A stretch of DNA of 64,000 nucleotides from Epiperipatus broadwayi (lineage: Eukaryota > Onychophora > Udeonychophora > Euonychophora > Peripatidae), in NCBI GenBank assembly GCA_028023455.1, contig JAQFVV010012490.1, forward strand, positions 4,590,576 through 4,654,575, read 5' to 3'. The translations under genes and the position numbers were made by a program. Within the stretch, counting starts at the first letter, position 1. Each line of letters starts with the position of its first letter. Shown here piece by piece: positions 1 through 11,252 of this stretch. The notes beneath the pieces were generated by a model. That model saw nothing but the letters and a program-made list of their open reading frames with translations. It was not told the DNA's origin and searched no databases.

Positions 1-14
1 TTTAATCTAATGCT

Positions 15-77
15 GAATATCCTGGCACCTCACTGACGATGCCAGAAGGAGAAACCGGTCTGGGGTTGAGGATATTC
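15..77 (+). ncRNA. Type I hammerhead ribozyme motif, copy 1
   Basis: Self-cleaving RNA motif. Seen: CTGACGA at 33-39 (fits CUGANGA), GAAA at 51-54, then a minimal stem III (A54-T59, C55-G58, loop CG) and the cleavage triplet GTC at 58-60, so cleavage is predicted after C60. Stem I pairs 27-32 with 61-66 (6 bp including one G-U) and, past an internal loop (23-26 / 67-69), GAATATCC 15-22 with GGATATTC 70-77, a perfect 8 bp. Stem II (40-50) is the weak point: the closing pair is possible but the rest is mispaired, as if one base had changed. Known: type I hammerheads with tiny stem III occur in Penelope-like elements and small animal retrozymes. Inference: an ageing copy that may cleave poorly. 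Confidence 0.72.
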
Positions 78-140
78 TCAAAGCTTGTTAAGAGCTTACT
101 TTGCAAGCTCTATATATAATATAAGCATAAAATTACCCCA
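78..140 (+). repeat. Downstream body of hammerhead element, copy 1
   Basis: The sequence after the ribozyme, with a short self-complementary stretch (AGAGCTTA...TGCAAGCTCT, 91-112) followed by TATATATA, is closely shared with 56718-56757 and more loosely with the region after the ribozymes at 11.3 and 11.7 kb. It therefore belongs to the same dispersed element. The right border is not defined. Confidence 0.55.
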
Positions 141-674
141 AATCCAAAAGTCAACCAGACCAGCCAAGAAAATAAAATCAAAAACACAAACAATGGTTTC
201 ACTGCTACAAGCAGACTTCTCAAATGTAAAGAACTACAAAACAACACCATATTTATATTAAACATTATCCACAAATCTATTTACTTCCCACCCACCCTTA
301 ACAATAAAAAAACTTTTAAATAAGTTAATTGCTTCAGAATAATAAATTTTCAATAATAAAGATTCTTTAATTCTTTTTATTTCATTTCTTTCAAAGAAGA
401 CAACCTTATTTTCATCAAAATTAAGTATGGCCTGTATTTTTTTCATGGACATACAAAACAACTAAGATATTTATTTCTAACCCTACTTTTATGTATCTTT
501 ATTTTTCCATTTAAGCTCACACTACTCTGACCTATATAAAATACACTACACTAGGAATAGTCTTCCTATCAAAAATTTTCTTTGTATTTAATAAAGTATT
601 CAAAGTAATACCTGTTTTCCAAGCAATTTTTTTATTTCCAAACAAATTTCTATTCTTACATACAATTTTTTTTT
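141..674. other. No recognisable feature
   Basis: AT-rich sequence without a convincing open frame, known domain or repeat structure. Short open frames here have no recognisable protein features. Confidence 0.5.
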
Positions 675-870
675 GTATTAACTATGCTATGACATACTAT
701 GCTGAAGGCATACTATTCTAATCTTACTATCTTTAAGATAACATCACCAAGTGATTTGCAAACACTTAATCGATAAAGTTTGCTCGTAGATCATGTGGAG
801 AAGTCACCTTGAAGATCGCAAGATTAAAATAGTATGCCTTCAGGGTAGTACATCATAGCATAGTTAATAC
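675..870. repeat. Foldback (inverted repeat) with Merlin-like ends
   Basis: Left arm 675-731 pairs with right arm 814-870 with few mismatches; both start or end in GTATTAACTATGCTATG or its complement. The same terminal sequence recurs at 6542-6567, next to a Merlin-type transposase. The foldback is therefore either a small non-autonomous Merlin-derived element (MITE) or the folded left terminus of the larger element. No clear 8-9 bp target duplication was seen. Confidence 0.6.
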
Positions 871-1149
871 CAAAGAACTCGGAGACATTGATGTCGCTAT
901 GTTGGCTGTTCTGTGCCCTGTAACAAATAAATGGAATAATAACTAATAGTTTATTACGGCAAAAAAATTATGAAAAATGTAAATATAAATAATCAAAAAT
1001 CATTACAATTTTAAGTAATCAGTACAAGTTTTAATGATATTTAAATAATCATTTTGCCCTGAATCCAAGGAAATGCAATACTAAGTAATAATTTAGCACG
1101 AGAAAAAATTATTTAAAATGAAAAATTATTAACGATATTTAAGTAATCA

Positions 1150-1730
1150 ACAGACAAAAGAAATAATACCTAATAATTTACTCCGCTGAAATATTGTCGA
1201 AAATTTACCGAATTTTTGAAGGGTATTTAATAAATAAATTACATTTACTAAAAAAAAAAGTAAAAAATTTTTCTCAAATATTTATTACAAATAACTGCGT
1301 ATCTGAAATGCTGGAAAAGGAAAAATGGCCGATTTTACAACCAATTGTTTCCGTACTGTTTCCAGAATGTAATTATTAACCATATTTAAGGGATCAAAAA
1401 TTACAATAAATAATAACTGATAGTTTAACTAAATATTTACATTTAGAAAAAAAAAAATTTTTTTCTCAAAATTTTAACTACAAATATCTGCCTTTCTGAG
1501 ATACTGTGATACTGAAAAAGGAAAAATGGCCGATTTTACAACCAATTTTTTTCCATACTGTTTCCTGAATGTAATTATTAACCATATTTACAGAATCAAA
1601 AAATACAATAAATAATAACTGATAATTCACTCGATTGAAATATCGGAAATTAGAATTTGTATTTAACTAAATATTTACATTTAGAAACAAAAAATTTTCT
1701 CAAAATTTTAACTACAAATATCTGTCTTTC
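1150..1730. repeat. Degenerate tandem units inside Merlin remnant (left part)
   Basis: Recurrent blocks include AAAAATGGCCGATTTTACAA (about 1322 and 1523, and again about 4959) and ATAATAACTGATA (about 1409, 1614, 5044), each followed by poly-A-like TTTAGAAAAA stretches. The period is roughly 200-250 bp. The last unit is cut by the RTE insertion and resumes at 4920-5200. Confidence 0.6.
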
Positions 1731-2168
1731 GGCTGCAGAAAGAAGTTTGCTATTAACTGAAAGGAGACCCTTTGATTCCTCTTGGAAGCCTTAAAGGAAC
1801 CGAGCAGGGCAAATTCCTAATGTTCATTCCATACGTTCTTGTCATTGCAGATGTTATTACTATGTGATTATTCATATAGTATACGAACATGGATGGGCTG
1901 CTCACCAACATGCATTAGTCAGCGTGGTGAATTTATTGGCTTTTTACCTTCGAGTTTAAGAATATTTTTTCAATATATACAATCATGACAGACAAAAATA
2001 AATCATGGCCCTTATTTCCAGGAGGCTGTAAAATCACCAACCAAGGCAGCGGTTGGTGGCCGAAGGCGGAGGGTGCTAAGAATTCCCTGATTGTGGACTC
2101 AGGCTGCCATTTGATGATGACTTTATTTAGGTACTTACAACTGCAGATCACTTTCAAGTGAAGGAATA

Positions 2169-2870
2169 TTGCAAGAGTTAGAAGAAGAACTGTCTTATAT
2201 TAAATGGGACATTATTGGACTTTGTGAAGTTAGAAGAAAAGGTGACGAAACAATTGATTTAAAAAGTGGACCTATACTCTACTATAAAGGCACAAATATT
2301 GGAAATACAAGTGGAGTAGGATTCATTATAAATAAAAAATGGAAGAATAACATTGCGGAGATTGATGGTGTATCAGACAGAATGGCAAGATTAGTTTTAC
2401 AACTTAATAGCAGATACCAAATGCAGATAATTCAGGTTTATGCCCCAACAAGTTCTCATAGTGATGAAGTTATAGAAGATTTTTATATGGATGCACAAAT
2501 GGCTTTTGATCAGAGTAAACAACATTTTAAAATTGTTATGGGAGACTTTAATGCTAGAATTGGTAAACAAATGAAAGATGAAAATGCTGTAGGTAATTTT
2601 GGTTATGGTAATAGAAATGAGAGAGGTCATAGACTTGTGGAGGTTGCAGAAAAAGAAAAACTTTATATTATGAATTCTTTTTTTGAAAAAAACGTTAAAA
2701 GGAAATGGACATGGAAGTATCCAAATGAAGGTACAGCAGAATTGGATTATATTTTGATTAACAGAAAATACATATTTCAAGATTGTAATGTTCTTAATAA
2801 ATTTAACATAGGAAATGATCATCGATTAGTAAGATGTAAGATACATGTTAATGCAAAACTAGAGAGATGA
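2169..2870 (+). pseudogene. RTE copy 1 endonuclease domain
   Basis: A 233-residue open segment matching the exonuclease-endonuclease-phosphatase fold used by non-LTR elements to nick target DNA. Visible landmarks in order: IIGLCEVRRKG (metal-binding Glu region, about residue 20), VYAPTS (about 90), MGDFNARIG (Asp/Asn active-site motif, about 123) and GNDHRLVR (terminal His motif, about 215). The segment starts downstream of the true domain start (a related copy begins with GTYNCRSLSS) and ends at a premature TGA. These RTE proteins are often annotated as craniofacial development protein 2-like. Confidence 0.85.
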
Positions 2871-3164
2871 AAATTATTAACAAAAACAATATTTACAGTT
2901 GATATTCCTAATCTTCAGAAACATTCTAATGAATTTCGGTTACAACTATTAGTAGATTTTGAACATGATTCAGATTTGAATGACATTAATAGGAAAATAA
3001 GCGATGCACTTTTAAAAACTGCAACAAAGATAGCTGGTAGAAAAAAGCAGCAATTGACCAATAAAATTTCTCCTGAGACTAGAGAATTTATGAAGAAAAG
3101 AAGGAATATGAGGATATACAACAATGATGCATAAAAAAAGATTGAATATCTCGAATTTTGTAAA

Positions 3165-4919
3165 ATGGTGTGTAAAGGAGTTGAAAATGATATAAGAAAG
3201 TATAATTGTGAACTAGCAAAGAAAGATGTAGAAGAGAATAAAAGTCTAAAGAGTGTAAAACAACATTTTAGTATTGGTGGGAAGTTTATATCTGCAATAA
3301 GAAAAAAAGATGGCATTATTACTAAAAAGAGAGATAACATCATAAAATGTGTAGAAGACTTCTATCAAGAATTATATAGTAATAAAGAATAAGGACCTCC
3401 TATATCTATTACATCTTCCGAATTGCCCAGAATTTTGAATGAGGAAGTGAGACATGCAATTAAATTTATGAAGAAAGGGAAAGCTCCAGGTAATGATGGA
3501 ATTGTAATTGATATATTAAAAGCAGCATGTGAAGAAATAGAAAATTTTTCGGCAAAGTTATATACCAAATGTCTAAATGTTAAAGATGTACCAGATGATT
3601 GGAAGAATGCAGTATTTATATTAATATTTAAAAAAGGTGATAAAGAAGATATTAGAAATTACAGACCTATCAGTCTTTTATCAGTTTTATACAAAATTTT
3701 TACTAAGATAAATTACAACTCGTCTACAGAAAACACTGGATTTCCACCAACCAAGAGAACAAGCTAGATTTAAAAGTGGTTTTAGTACAGTAGATCATAT
3801 TCAGGTATTGGGAGAAATTATAGAAAGGACAAATGAATATGAGTTGCCATTATGCTTAGGATTTGTAGACTATGAAAAGGCATTGGATTCTATAAACATT
3901 TCTTCAGTGATTAAAGCATTGGATCATCAAGGTGTAAATCCAAGATATTGTCATATTTTGAAGAATATTTATAAAAATGCAACAGCAACAATTAGATTAC
4001 ATAATGATAGTAGGAAAATCAACATTGAAAAGGGTGTAAGACAGGGTGACTCCATATCTCCAAAACTTTTTACAGCAGTGTTGCAAGAGGTATTTTGTGG
4101 ATTAAAATGGGAAGCTAAAGGAGTGAAAGTAAATGGAGATTATTTAAGTCATTTAGATTTTGCAGATGATGTAGTTGTTTTTGCAAATAATGTTTTAGAG
4201 TTACAGGAAATGTTACAGGAGTTATCAGATGAAAGTAGGACTAAAGATAAATGTTAAAAAGACTAAAGTAATGTTTAATAGATTTTTTCAAAATATGAAA
4301 ATAAAGATTGATTATGATGAGTTAGAAGAAGTTAACAGTTACAAATACCTTGGTCAGATTATTAATACAGATGGAAATATAATGGATGAAATTTATCATA
4401 GAATTAAACTTGGTTGGAGTGCTTTTGGTAGAAATAACTTGATACTAAAAGGAAATATGCCTATGTGTTTGAAAAGGAAGGTTTTTAATAAATGTGTTTT
4501 GTCAGTTCTTACTTATGGATCTGAGACTTGGACACTTAATAGAAGAGCAATACAGAGACTCCAGACCACCAAAGAAGTATGGAGATATGCATGTTGGGAG
4601 TAACAAGAAGGGATCAAAAACGCAATGTATGGGTAAGAGAACAAACAGGTGTTACTGACCTCATTGAAAAAATTAAAAGACATGTGGAGTTGGGCTGTAC
4701 ATATTGTTAGAAGAGATGATAACAGATGGACAATTGAAATTTTAAACTGGATTCCAAGAGATTGTAAAAGACCCAGAAAGATACCACATGTGAGATGGAT
4801 GGATGAAATAAGAAAGTGTGCAGGAGTGCTGTGGAGAAGACGAGCTAATGATAGGAAAAGATGGATTGAACTTGGAAGACCTTCATTCTGCAGTGGATTA
4901 ATAATGGTTGATGATGATG
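3165..4919 (+). pseudogene. RTE copy 1 reverse transcriptase and C-terminal region
   Basis: Reverse transcriptase spread over several frames. Landmarks: [15 protein letters not shown] (fingers, about 3655), FVDYEKALDSI (palm motif A, about 3860), GVRQGDSISPKLF (motif B, about 4035), LDFADDVVVFANN (catalytic FADD, about 4155), and NSYKYLGQIINTDG (thumb, about 4340). The C-terminal part carries TYGSETWTLNRRAIQRLQT and a WAVHIVRRDDNRWT segment usual at the end of such proteins. The catalytic Asp pair is intact, but frame breaks at about 3397 (TAA), 3760, 4250 and 4600 rule out a functional protein. Confidence 0.85.
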
Positions 4920-5200
4920 ATCTGTCTTTCTGAGATACTGCGATACTGAAAAAGGAAAAATGGCCGATTTTACAACCAATTTTTTCCGTACTGTTTCTAG
5001 AATATAATTATTAACCATATGTAAGTAATTAACAAATACAATAAATAATAACTGATAATTTACTCGACTGAAATATTATCGGAAATTAGCATTTGTATTT
5101 AACTAAATATTTATATTTAGAAAAAAAAAAGCAAAAAAATTTTTCTCAAAATTTTAATTACAAATAACTGCCTTTCTGTGACCTTACAACCAATTTTTCC
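4920..5200. repeat. Merlin internal units resumed after RTE
   Basis: Continues the unit interrupted at 1730, beginning with the duplicated target ATCTGTCTTTC. It contains the GGAAAAATGGCCGATTTTAC block and the ATAATAACTGATAATTTACT block also found at 1.3-1.65 kb. Confidence 0.6.
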
Positions 5201-5286
5201 CATACCGTTTTCATAATAAAAATTAAAAAACTATATTTTATAATAAAAAAAAAGTATACCAAATAAATTCTACTTACAAATAGAAG

Positions 5287-6085
5287 TCACTGCGGTGGAC
5301 TGAATTCACGGATATGTTGCAAAATAGCAGTCAAAGGGTCATCTTTGAAACCACGACTCCACATAAATTCAGTTAAATAGGAATCCAGATGTTGTCTAGC
5401 TATCCCGCTCTGCTTTTTGTTCGCCATTTTACTAAACCCCACAACCTTTCTATTTTTTGAATGTGGTTTCTGGTTGATGGGTCCACAAAATTGTACGTGT
5501 TGTTGACTTGAAGGTGATCATATCCAGACTCCTTTAATTCTTCATTTTTATAACCTTTTCAGTAGTCACTGTAAATCGTAGATCTTTCCTCTACATTTTC
5601 TCTGATGGCTTGCATCAGAGTGGATGCAGTTCTGTCTCGAATGACTATCACAAAACATTGATCCGTCTCCCTGCAAATACCACTGAATATCCACTGCTGG
5701 GGAGTACTCTGCTGGCGTTATTTTTATGTTTTGAAAAAAGACTTTCGTCTATTTCGATGACCCTGTTAGGGCCTCTGATTTTTATTTTTTTCTTACATAA
5801 CAGTCTCCAGGTGCACACTTTGCGGAGATAGTTATTCCAATCGACCGCTGTTTTACTGGCGATTTTCAATTGCTCTTCACAAAATTGTACCAATGTCAAT
5901 TCTTTAGACCAACTGTATATGAATGTAACCACAGTGACTAAACTGATTCTTGATCCTTCGAACCAAGTCCCTTTTCTGATGGCAATTTTTTTCAAACAGT
6001 CTTTATTATTACACACCATTGCTTCTCGTACTTCAATTGCTTCCTCTTCAGAAGATGGTAAGTCTTATAATTTAATATCTGACAT
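5287..6085 (-). pseudogene. Merlin-type (IS1595/ISXO2-like) DDE transposase
   Basis: Transposase catalysing cut-and-paste movement of the surrounding element. Read leftwards from an ATG at 6085, the product would be about 265 residues, near the usual size. Visible parts: a zinc-ribbon-like remnant (CNNKDC), RKGTWFEGSRI, the first catalytic Asp region (RVIEIDESLFSKHK), a GICRETD segment after a frameshift near 5700, IYSDY (second Asp), and [14 protein letters not shown] carrying the final Glu. It ends FSPPQ-stop at 5287-5289. Defects: stops near 6067 and 5550 and frameshifts near 5700 and 5400. It is dead as a protein but clearly of this family. Confidence 0.8.
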
Positions 6086-6098
6086 TTTTGATAAAATT

Positions 6099-6205
6099 TG
6101 ACAAATTATTATTTAAAAAATTAGTAATAAATTTGACAAATTAGTACTAAAAAATTAGTAATAAATTTGACAAATTAGTACTAAAAAATTAGTAATAAAA
6201 TCTAG
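6099..6205. repeat. Short tandem repeat, about 34-bp unit x3
   Basis: Three successive copies of a unit around TTAGTAATAAATTTGACAAA and TTAGTACTAAAAAA, immediately upstream (in the minus reading) of the transposase start. Confidence 0.75.
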
Positions 6206-6599
6206 TTAGTAATAGTAACAGCAATACATGATAATTAGTTAGTAATGATAATGGCAGTAATCAGTAATAATTCCGCAATCAAAAATTGTAAAATTAGCAA
6301 TCAAAAGATTTTTTTTCCCACAAAATATTCAAAATGGTGGATGACACACAAGAAAAAACATCTCTCACTTGAAAGACGACAGCAGGTAAAAGACAGATAT
6401 TTACCAGAATTCACCGAAGTATTCAAAAATCTCAAAGGTGATCACGAACCCACCTTCACCACTCCTATCAATTAGTCATGCCAATGTTTCAGTTGCCATG
6501 ACATTGTTTTGGTTCATCATCAATATCTATCAGCGGGTTGTGTAGTACGTCATAGCTTAGTTAATACCAAAGTACCTACAATTTAAATGACAAAGAAAT

Positions 6600-7160
6600 A
6601 AAATCATATTTTCTTTATCCTTTACATCCTTACAAATTTTACTATTAAATAAAATACTTTAACAAATTTATCAGAGTAGCCAACACTCAAATAATCTTTA
6701 TAAAATTGATCTTTCTGAAACACAGCCACCCCATTAGATTTATTTAATTTCTTATTCCTATAACAATAATTTTTTAAAGTAACTACTTTATGAGATACAG
6801 ATTGATAGCTATCAGGTTTAATTATAGACCTTATTCTTTTTTTTAACAAAATGACTACATACATTTCTAATCACCAAAAGATCTAAAAATTTTAACTTAA
6901 CAAAATGTAACCCCCTATTTCTATCACATATCTTATAGAAGGATCAAACAATTAAAGGCATTTACTAATTCCTTCAATTTATCATTCTCAACTACAAACA
7001 AACAGTCACCCACATATCTAACAAATAACTTTAAATATAAACAGTTATTTTTAAAACAATTTCCTTTCCAAATAATATAAACTGAACAAATTAAAAGAAA
7101 TAATATAATCTATTATCCACCCTTTCTTAATTTTATAAAAATTACCATTATAAATAAAAT
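6600..7160 (-). pseudogene. Penelope-like element fragment (PLE-2), reverse transcriptase
   Basis: Degenerate reverse transcriptase of a Penelope-like element on the minus strand. Reading leftwards: FYKIKKGW (motif before the active site, about 7115), a palm motif reading RYVGDCLFVVEN (about 7025, in place of the usual YVDD), KLKFLDLLVIRN (about 6880), then an open stretch (6622-6864) with SVSHKVVTLKNYCYRNKKL and a segment ending DKFVKVF, which match the thumb region of these proteins. The second catalytic-site residue is changed (D to G) and several frameshifts are present. No endonuclease part was seen. Confidence 0.65.
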
Positions 7161-7823
7161 ACATAGAATTCTCTAATAATAAAAGCAAATCTTTGATTAC
7201 TTTAACTTTATTTTAGACAGTAAGGTAGAAAATATATAAAGATATGCATTGAAGAACTTTTACAAACTATATTTTTTACAAATAATAATCAATTTTCAAC
7301 CTACCTCTAGTATTTGAAATCTATTGATTTTCAACAAGTGAAAACAATATTTTTTGGCAGCATTAGGTATTATCCAAGGATCTATATTCTATTCTATAAA
7401 TCCTTAAACAAGATTATCTCAAGATAACCAGTTATATAATATTTTGTTTGACATTGTACTTAACTACTCAGAATACTTGGCGTTAGTGAAATAGTCTAAA
7501 AATTTTTTTTTTAGTTTATTTAGTTTTAAAGATTATTAATTCAATTTCTAAAAGATTTTATAATATAGTGCTTAGTGCTTATCATGCCAACAACCTGGAG
7601 TTTTGTTCAAACCAGATGAAACTTGAAATTTTTTTTAAAATTGTGGATAGTTTTAAGATATTTTTTTCAGATATCTGGCCCATAGATAATTCAGATAGTC
7701 ATTCAAAAATGGTTTGATAATTAGTATATAGATATTATTAGCTAGTGATTAGAGATCCTAGTTATATAGTTCTGATGAGCATTTTTTTATGAAATATTAT
7801 AACCCCATCTTATTGCATTGCCA
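7161..7823. other. No recognisable feature
   Basis: AT-rich sequence. It may contain eroded Penelope sequence at its left side, but I see no motif that can be defended. Confidence 0.4.
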
Positions 7824-8005
7824 AATCCATATAATATTAATACCATCTATATTCTTTATTACTTTTTACAATGCTTTTTTACAATCCATTATTGACAGTT
7901 TCGATTGTCCCAGAATTGGGACAATCAAAACTGTCAATAATAGATTGTTAAAAAGGATTATATAAAGTAATAAAGAATATAGATGGTATTAATATTATAT
8001 AGATT
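7824..8005. repeat. Long foldback, 89-bp arms with 4-nt loop
   Basis: Arms 7824-7912 and 7917-8005 are complementary with only a few mismatches, centred on GTCCCAGAATTGGGAC. No coding capacity. The near-zero loop suggests a MITE-type foldback or a structure-prone Penelope terminal repeat; the centre shares TCGAAACTGT (on the minus strand) with the hairpin at 57.37 kb. Confidence 0.8.
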
Positions 8006-11000
8006 TTATATTCCCATGGATTCTATCTTTAACAATGTTAACAAAAGATTTTAGATGATTTCCGGACATGATAAAAACCTGTGATTCTATCACTTCTTTT
8101 ATGAATGATTTTTAGAATTAAGATATAACCATTGGATATCATTTTATTTCATCTCTATGATATGTAATTTACATTTTTATTAAACAGAAATTGTATTCTA
8201 TTCTTTTCATCTACATTTAAAATAGTCAATATAGTTAAGTAATGTATTAGCATATTTGTTATCTTCTTAAAATTAATTATAGTTTTAATTTGAATATTCT
8301 AAAAAAAAGCAGTAATAATGATAATAAAAAAGATGATTGTTTTTAAAAACCATTAAACATATTGTATATTAAAAATATAGTATAAAACACACATTCAAAT
8401 GCCTCTTTATTAACCATTAACACTAAATATGTTTGTTTTTACTATATGATATGAAACAAAGTATCAAAAATACTGTCTCAAATATAATGTTATTGCTATT
8501 ATTTGTATTTAAAAATGTTCTTAAGTAAAAGACAAATTTGAATTATTAATTTTATTAGTAACTGTTTAGGTTTAGGTTAATTATTTTGAGTCTTTTTTTT
8601 CTTTTGTATCTTACATTTATCAATTGCTGTTTTCTCTCTTTCTGAAAATTTATTTCTCTAATTTTTTTATTCCTTTTTGCCAATCTTTTTTTTTTTTTGA
8701 ACATTCTCTGTTTCATTTTTCTGATAATATCTGGCTTAATATGCAATTTTTATTATTTCAATTGCTATATTCTGAATTCATTTAGTATATGTATTTAATG
8801 TTCATTATTTCTCAATTTTCTTATTGTTTATCCATTTTTTTTACATTTCTACTGATCTTTATTATAATCTATATTTCTGTCAATTCCTTTTCCATTTTTT
8901 TCTTAAACTGCTAAACTTTACTATAATATGTTGGATACTTGTTACTATTGTATCATATATTCTTCATTTATTGACTTTTGATATATTTTGATCTCATAAT
9001 ATTTTTTTTTTGTATAGCTTTATTTGTTGTTCTTCTTTGTATGATATTCATGCCTAATTACTTATATTTCTTACATTTTTCAATTTGTTGTCCAATATTA
9101 TATCATCTTGTTTTCTCCCAATGCACTTTTTTTTTGTTTTCATTATATTTCATTTAGACCCAATTTCTATATTTATCTATTAATTTTTGAGCTATATATT
9201 TTGAAGTTATTTCTAAATTGTTCATATTTATATAAAAATTTTCTATACATGAATTATAAAATTTATAAGTGTTGGAGCTTCTCTACAAAATCTCATAGAA
9301 TGCTTTAATTATTTAAGTCATATGTATAAAGTTAATAAATAATGAAGTTATTTCTATTTTATTAGAAATGGGATAAACATATAGATAATGTGTTACATGT
9401 GCATAGTTATGAAAAATAGAAAAGAATTAGAGAAGTTGGTTAGTCAAAAAGAAGTTGAATTATGGATAATGAATATGAATAAAAAAATTAACTAATAAGA
9501 TATTATATGTTATATAATTGGTAATTTTTGAATTATAAAATATAAGAATAAATATCTGTATGAAAAAATTTATGATAATATTAGTAATAACTTACTGTTC
9601 TATTGTACAAGGTAGGAAAGAGCCTCAGGTTTCAGGGAAAGGAGACAAAAATGGAATGGGAATTTGGATTATAAATGTGATATACGTGGAGATGATAAGA
9701 GCAATATTGAATATTTATTTTGGGATCTAGGAGAAGAGATGGAAAAGCCTAAAGAACAAGGAATGAAAGAGGTAGAAATTTTTTTGTTTAGATTTTTATG
9801 ATAGTAATAAAAAACATGAGGAATAGCATATTGGAATAGATAGGAGAAGAAATAGAAATGAATCAATATTAGAAGAATGATTTGCTAATAAAGAGTAGAT
9901 GAGTAACCTGCGGTATATAATTGTTTCAAAAGGAAGAAATATTTAACTTGATTAGATGTATAAGCAGAAACTTATGACACTGTTGAACAAAAAAAACCAT
10001 TTTACATAATAACAAATTGAACCATATATTTATATATCTGATACAAGTGTGTTGGCATTTGGTAATAATTAAAAGCTAAAAAAAAATTAGAAATAGTTCA
10101 ATAAACTATTTAATTTTTTTTGTTAATATAATTCATTTTTAGATATGTACAATGAAAATTATTTGTGTGTTTGATGTTATCTATTTAATTAAGGTAAAGT
10201 TAAAATTGGAAGGAATAGAAATACATGCAGATTGTTAATCCAGATAAACAAAAGAAAGAAATTCCAAATGCAAATGATTACCATCAGAGTAATATCCTTC
10301 TAATGCTAATTAAAGATGGTTCTGAAGGAATTTATATAAAAAAAGAACTTTCTAACTAAAAAGCCAAAAGGAATGTACAAAATTATCAACTTGTATTCTG
10401 ATAAAGAAACAATAGATGAAAATATATGTGCAGAAATCTCAAAACTGGTCGAAGTATAAAAAGAAGCGGGCAACTTTGAAGAGAGTCTTTGGTTGGTAGT
10501 TTCCTTGGGTCATGTATAGAGTGAGAGGATAGGGGGGCTAATTGCAGTTTTTTTACCTCACAATTGCAAAAATATGCCTCCATGCAGGACTACTCGTATG
10601 TGGAATCAATTCATCTGGCGTGAGATAAAACCAGAGTTTGCTGATATTTTCCCTCTTAAAAAGGTCACTTCAAAAGCCTCATATTATAGCCTTACATTAC
10701 TATCGACTAGAAGTATTAAAATGTTGACAGAATTCAATTAAAGCTAACTACCACTGAGCTCTTCATCCCACGATCATGCTTGGTATAATCAATGATCCAC
10801 ATAACTTCGAGGAACATACCAGTAAGATATTAGCCATATAATTCATACTTGATTAAATACATGCACAAACTAAACAATAACTATAAGCTTACTATATCAC
10901 AAAAGAGACATTCATTTTTCCAATTCCTCAATAGACTATTTCATTGATTGCTTCCAAGCGGAAACGTAAGAAGAAAATTGGAATACGAACTGGGTAATTA

Positions 11001-11091
11001 TTTGCTGAACATTATTGTCTGGATATATGTATGTATGTTCCTTCCATTTTCTAAATAATGCCATTTTTGTTAATATTTCATAATTATAGTC
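8006..11091. other. No supported gene
   Basis: Long AT-rich stretch. Open frames at 8555-8746, 9108-9308, 9669-9866 and 10386-10583 are low-complexity or have no recognisable domain. A somewhat less AT-rich island at 10420-10640 has no identifiable content. Confidence 0.45.
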
Positions 11092-11194
11092 TGTAACAGG
11101 CACACATGCTGTTACATGTCTAAAAGTTTCAGATCTTCTTCTAACAATTATCTTTTAGATAAATGCTTTGCTTGAGTTGGTTTTTTAGATCTAA

Positions 11195-11252
11195 TGTCCC
11201 AACTCCTCACTGAAGAGACCCATAGGTCGAAACCGGTCTGGGGATGGGGACA
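11195..11252 (+). ncRNA. Type I hammerhead ribozyme, copy 2 (complete core)
   Basis: All catalytic elements are visible: CTGAAGA at 11210-11216, a perfect stem II GACC/GGTC with CATA loop (11217-11228), GAAA at 11229-11232, stem III of two pairs with a CG loop, and GTC at 11236-11238, so cleavage is expected after C11238. Stem I pairs TCCTCA 11204-11209 with TGGGGA 11239-11244 (one G-U), and, past an internal loop, TGTCCC 11195-11200 with GGGACA 11247-11252. The stem I internal loop together with a stem II loop is the arrangement that supports tertiary contacts and fast cleavage. This is the best-formed of the three copies. Confidence 0.88.

Larger units (their letters stand above)
1731..4919 (+). 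mobile_element. RTE-like non-LTR retrotransposon, copy 1
   Basis: Full-length-looking but inactive copy. It has an apurinic-type endonuclease, a reverse transcriptase, and a 3' end in a short TGATGATGA tail, typical of RTE-clade elements. It is bounded by an 11-bp direct duplication ATCTGTCTTTC at 1720-1730 and 4920-4930, which also rejoins the repeat unit it interrupts. The reading frame is broken by stops and frameshifts at several places (for example a TGA at 2868-2870 and frame changes near 3400, 3770, 4250 and 4600). Four further copies lie at 18.9, 30, 46.4 and 49.9 kb, all on the opposite strand. Confidence 0.85.
675..6567 (-). mobile_element. Merlin-like DNA transposon remnant with nested RTE
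   Basis: The right end (6542-6567) is the inverse of the left end at 675. Inside are a Merlin-type DDE transposase pseudogene on the minus strand (5287-6085) and about four loose copies of a 200-250 bp A/T-rich unit (1150-1730 and 4920-5200). An RTE retrotransposon (1731-4919) is inserted in the third unit. Without that insertion the element would be about 2.7 kb. Merlin elements normally have terminal inverted repeats and 8-9 bp target duplications; I could not identify the latter, so the exact borders are tentative. Confidence 0.55.

Noticed and set aside
2397-2822. Minus-strand 141-residue ORF
   Set aside because: Antisense shadow of the RTE copy 1 endonuclease.
6245-6475. Small plus-strand protein gene
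   Set aside because: Lies between the transposase start and the transposon end, with no domain and ordinary AT-rich composition; probably chance.
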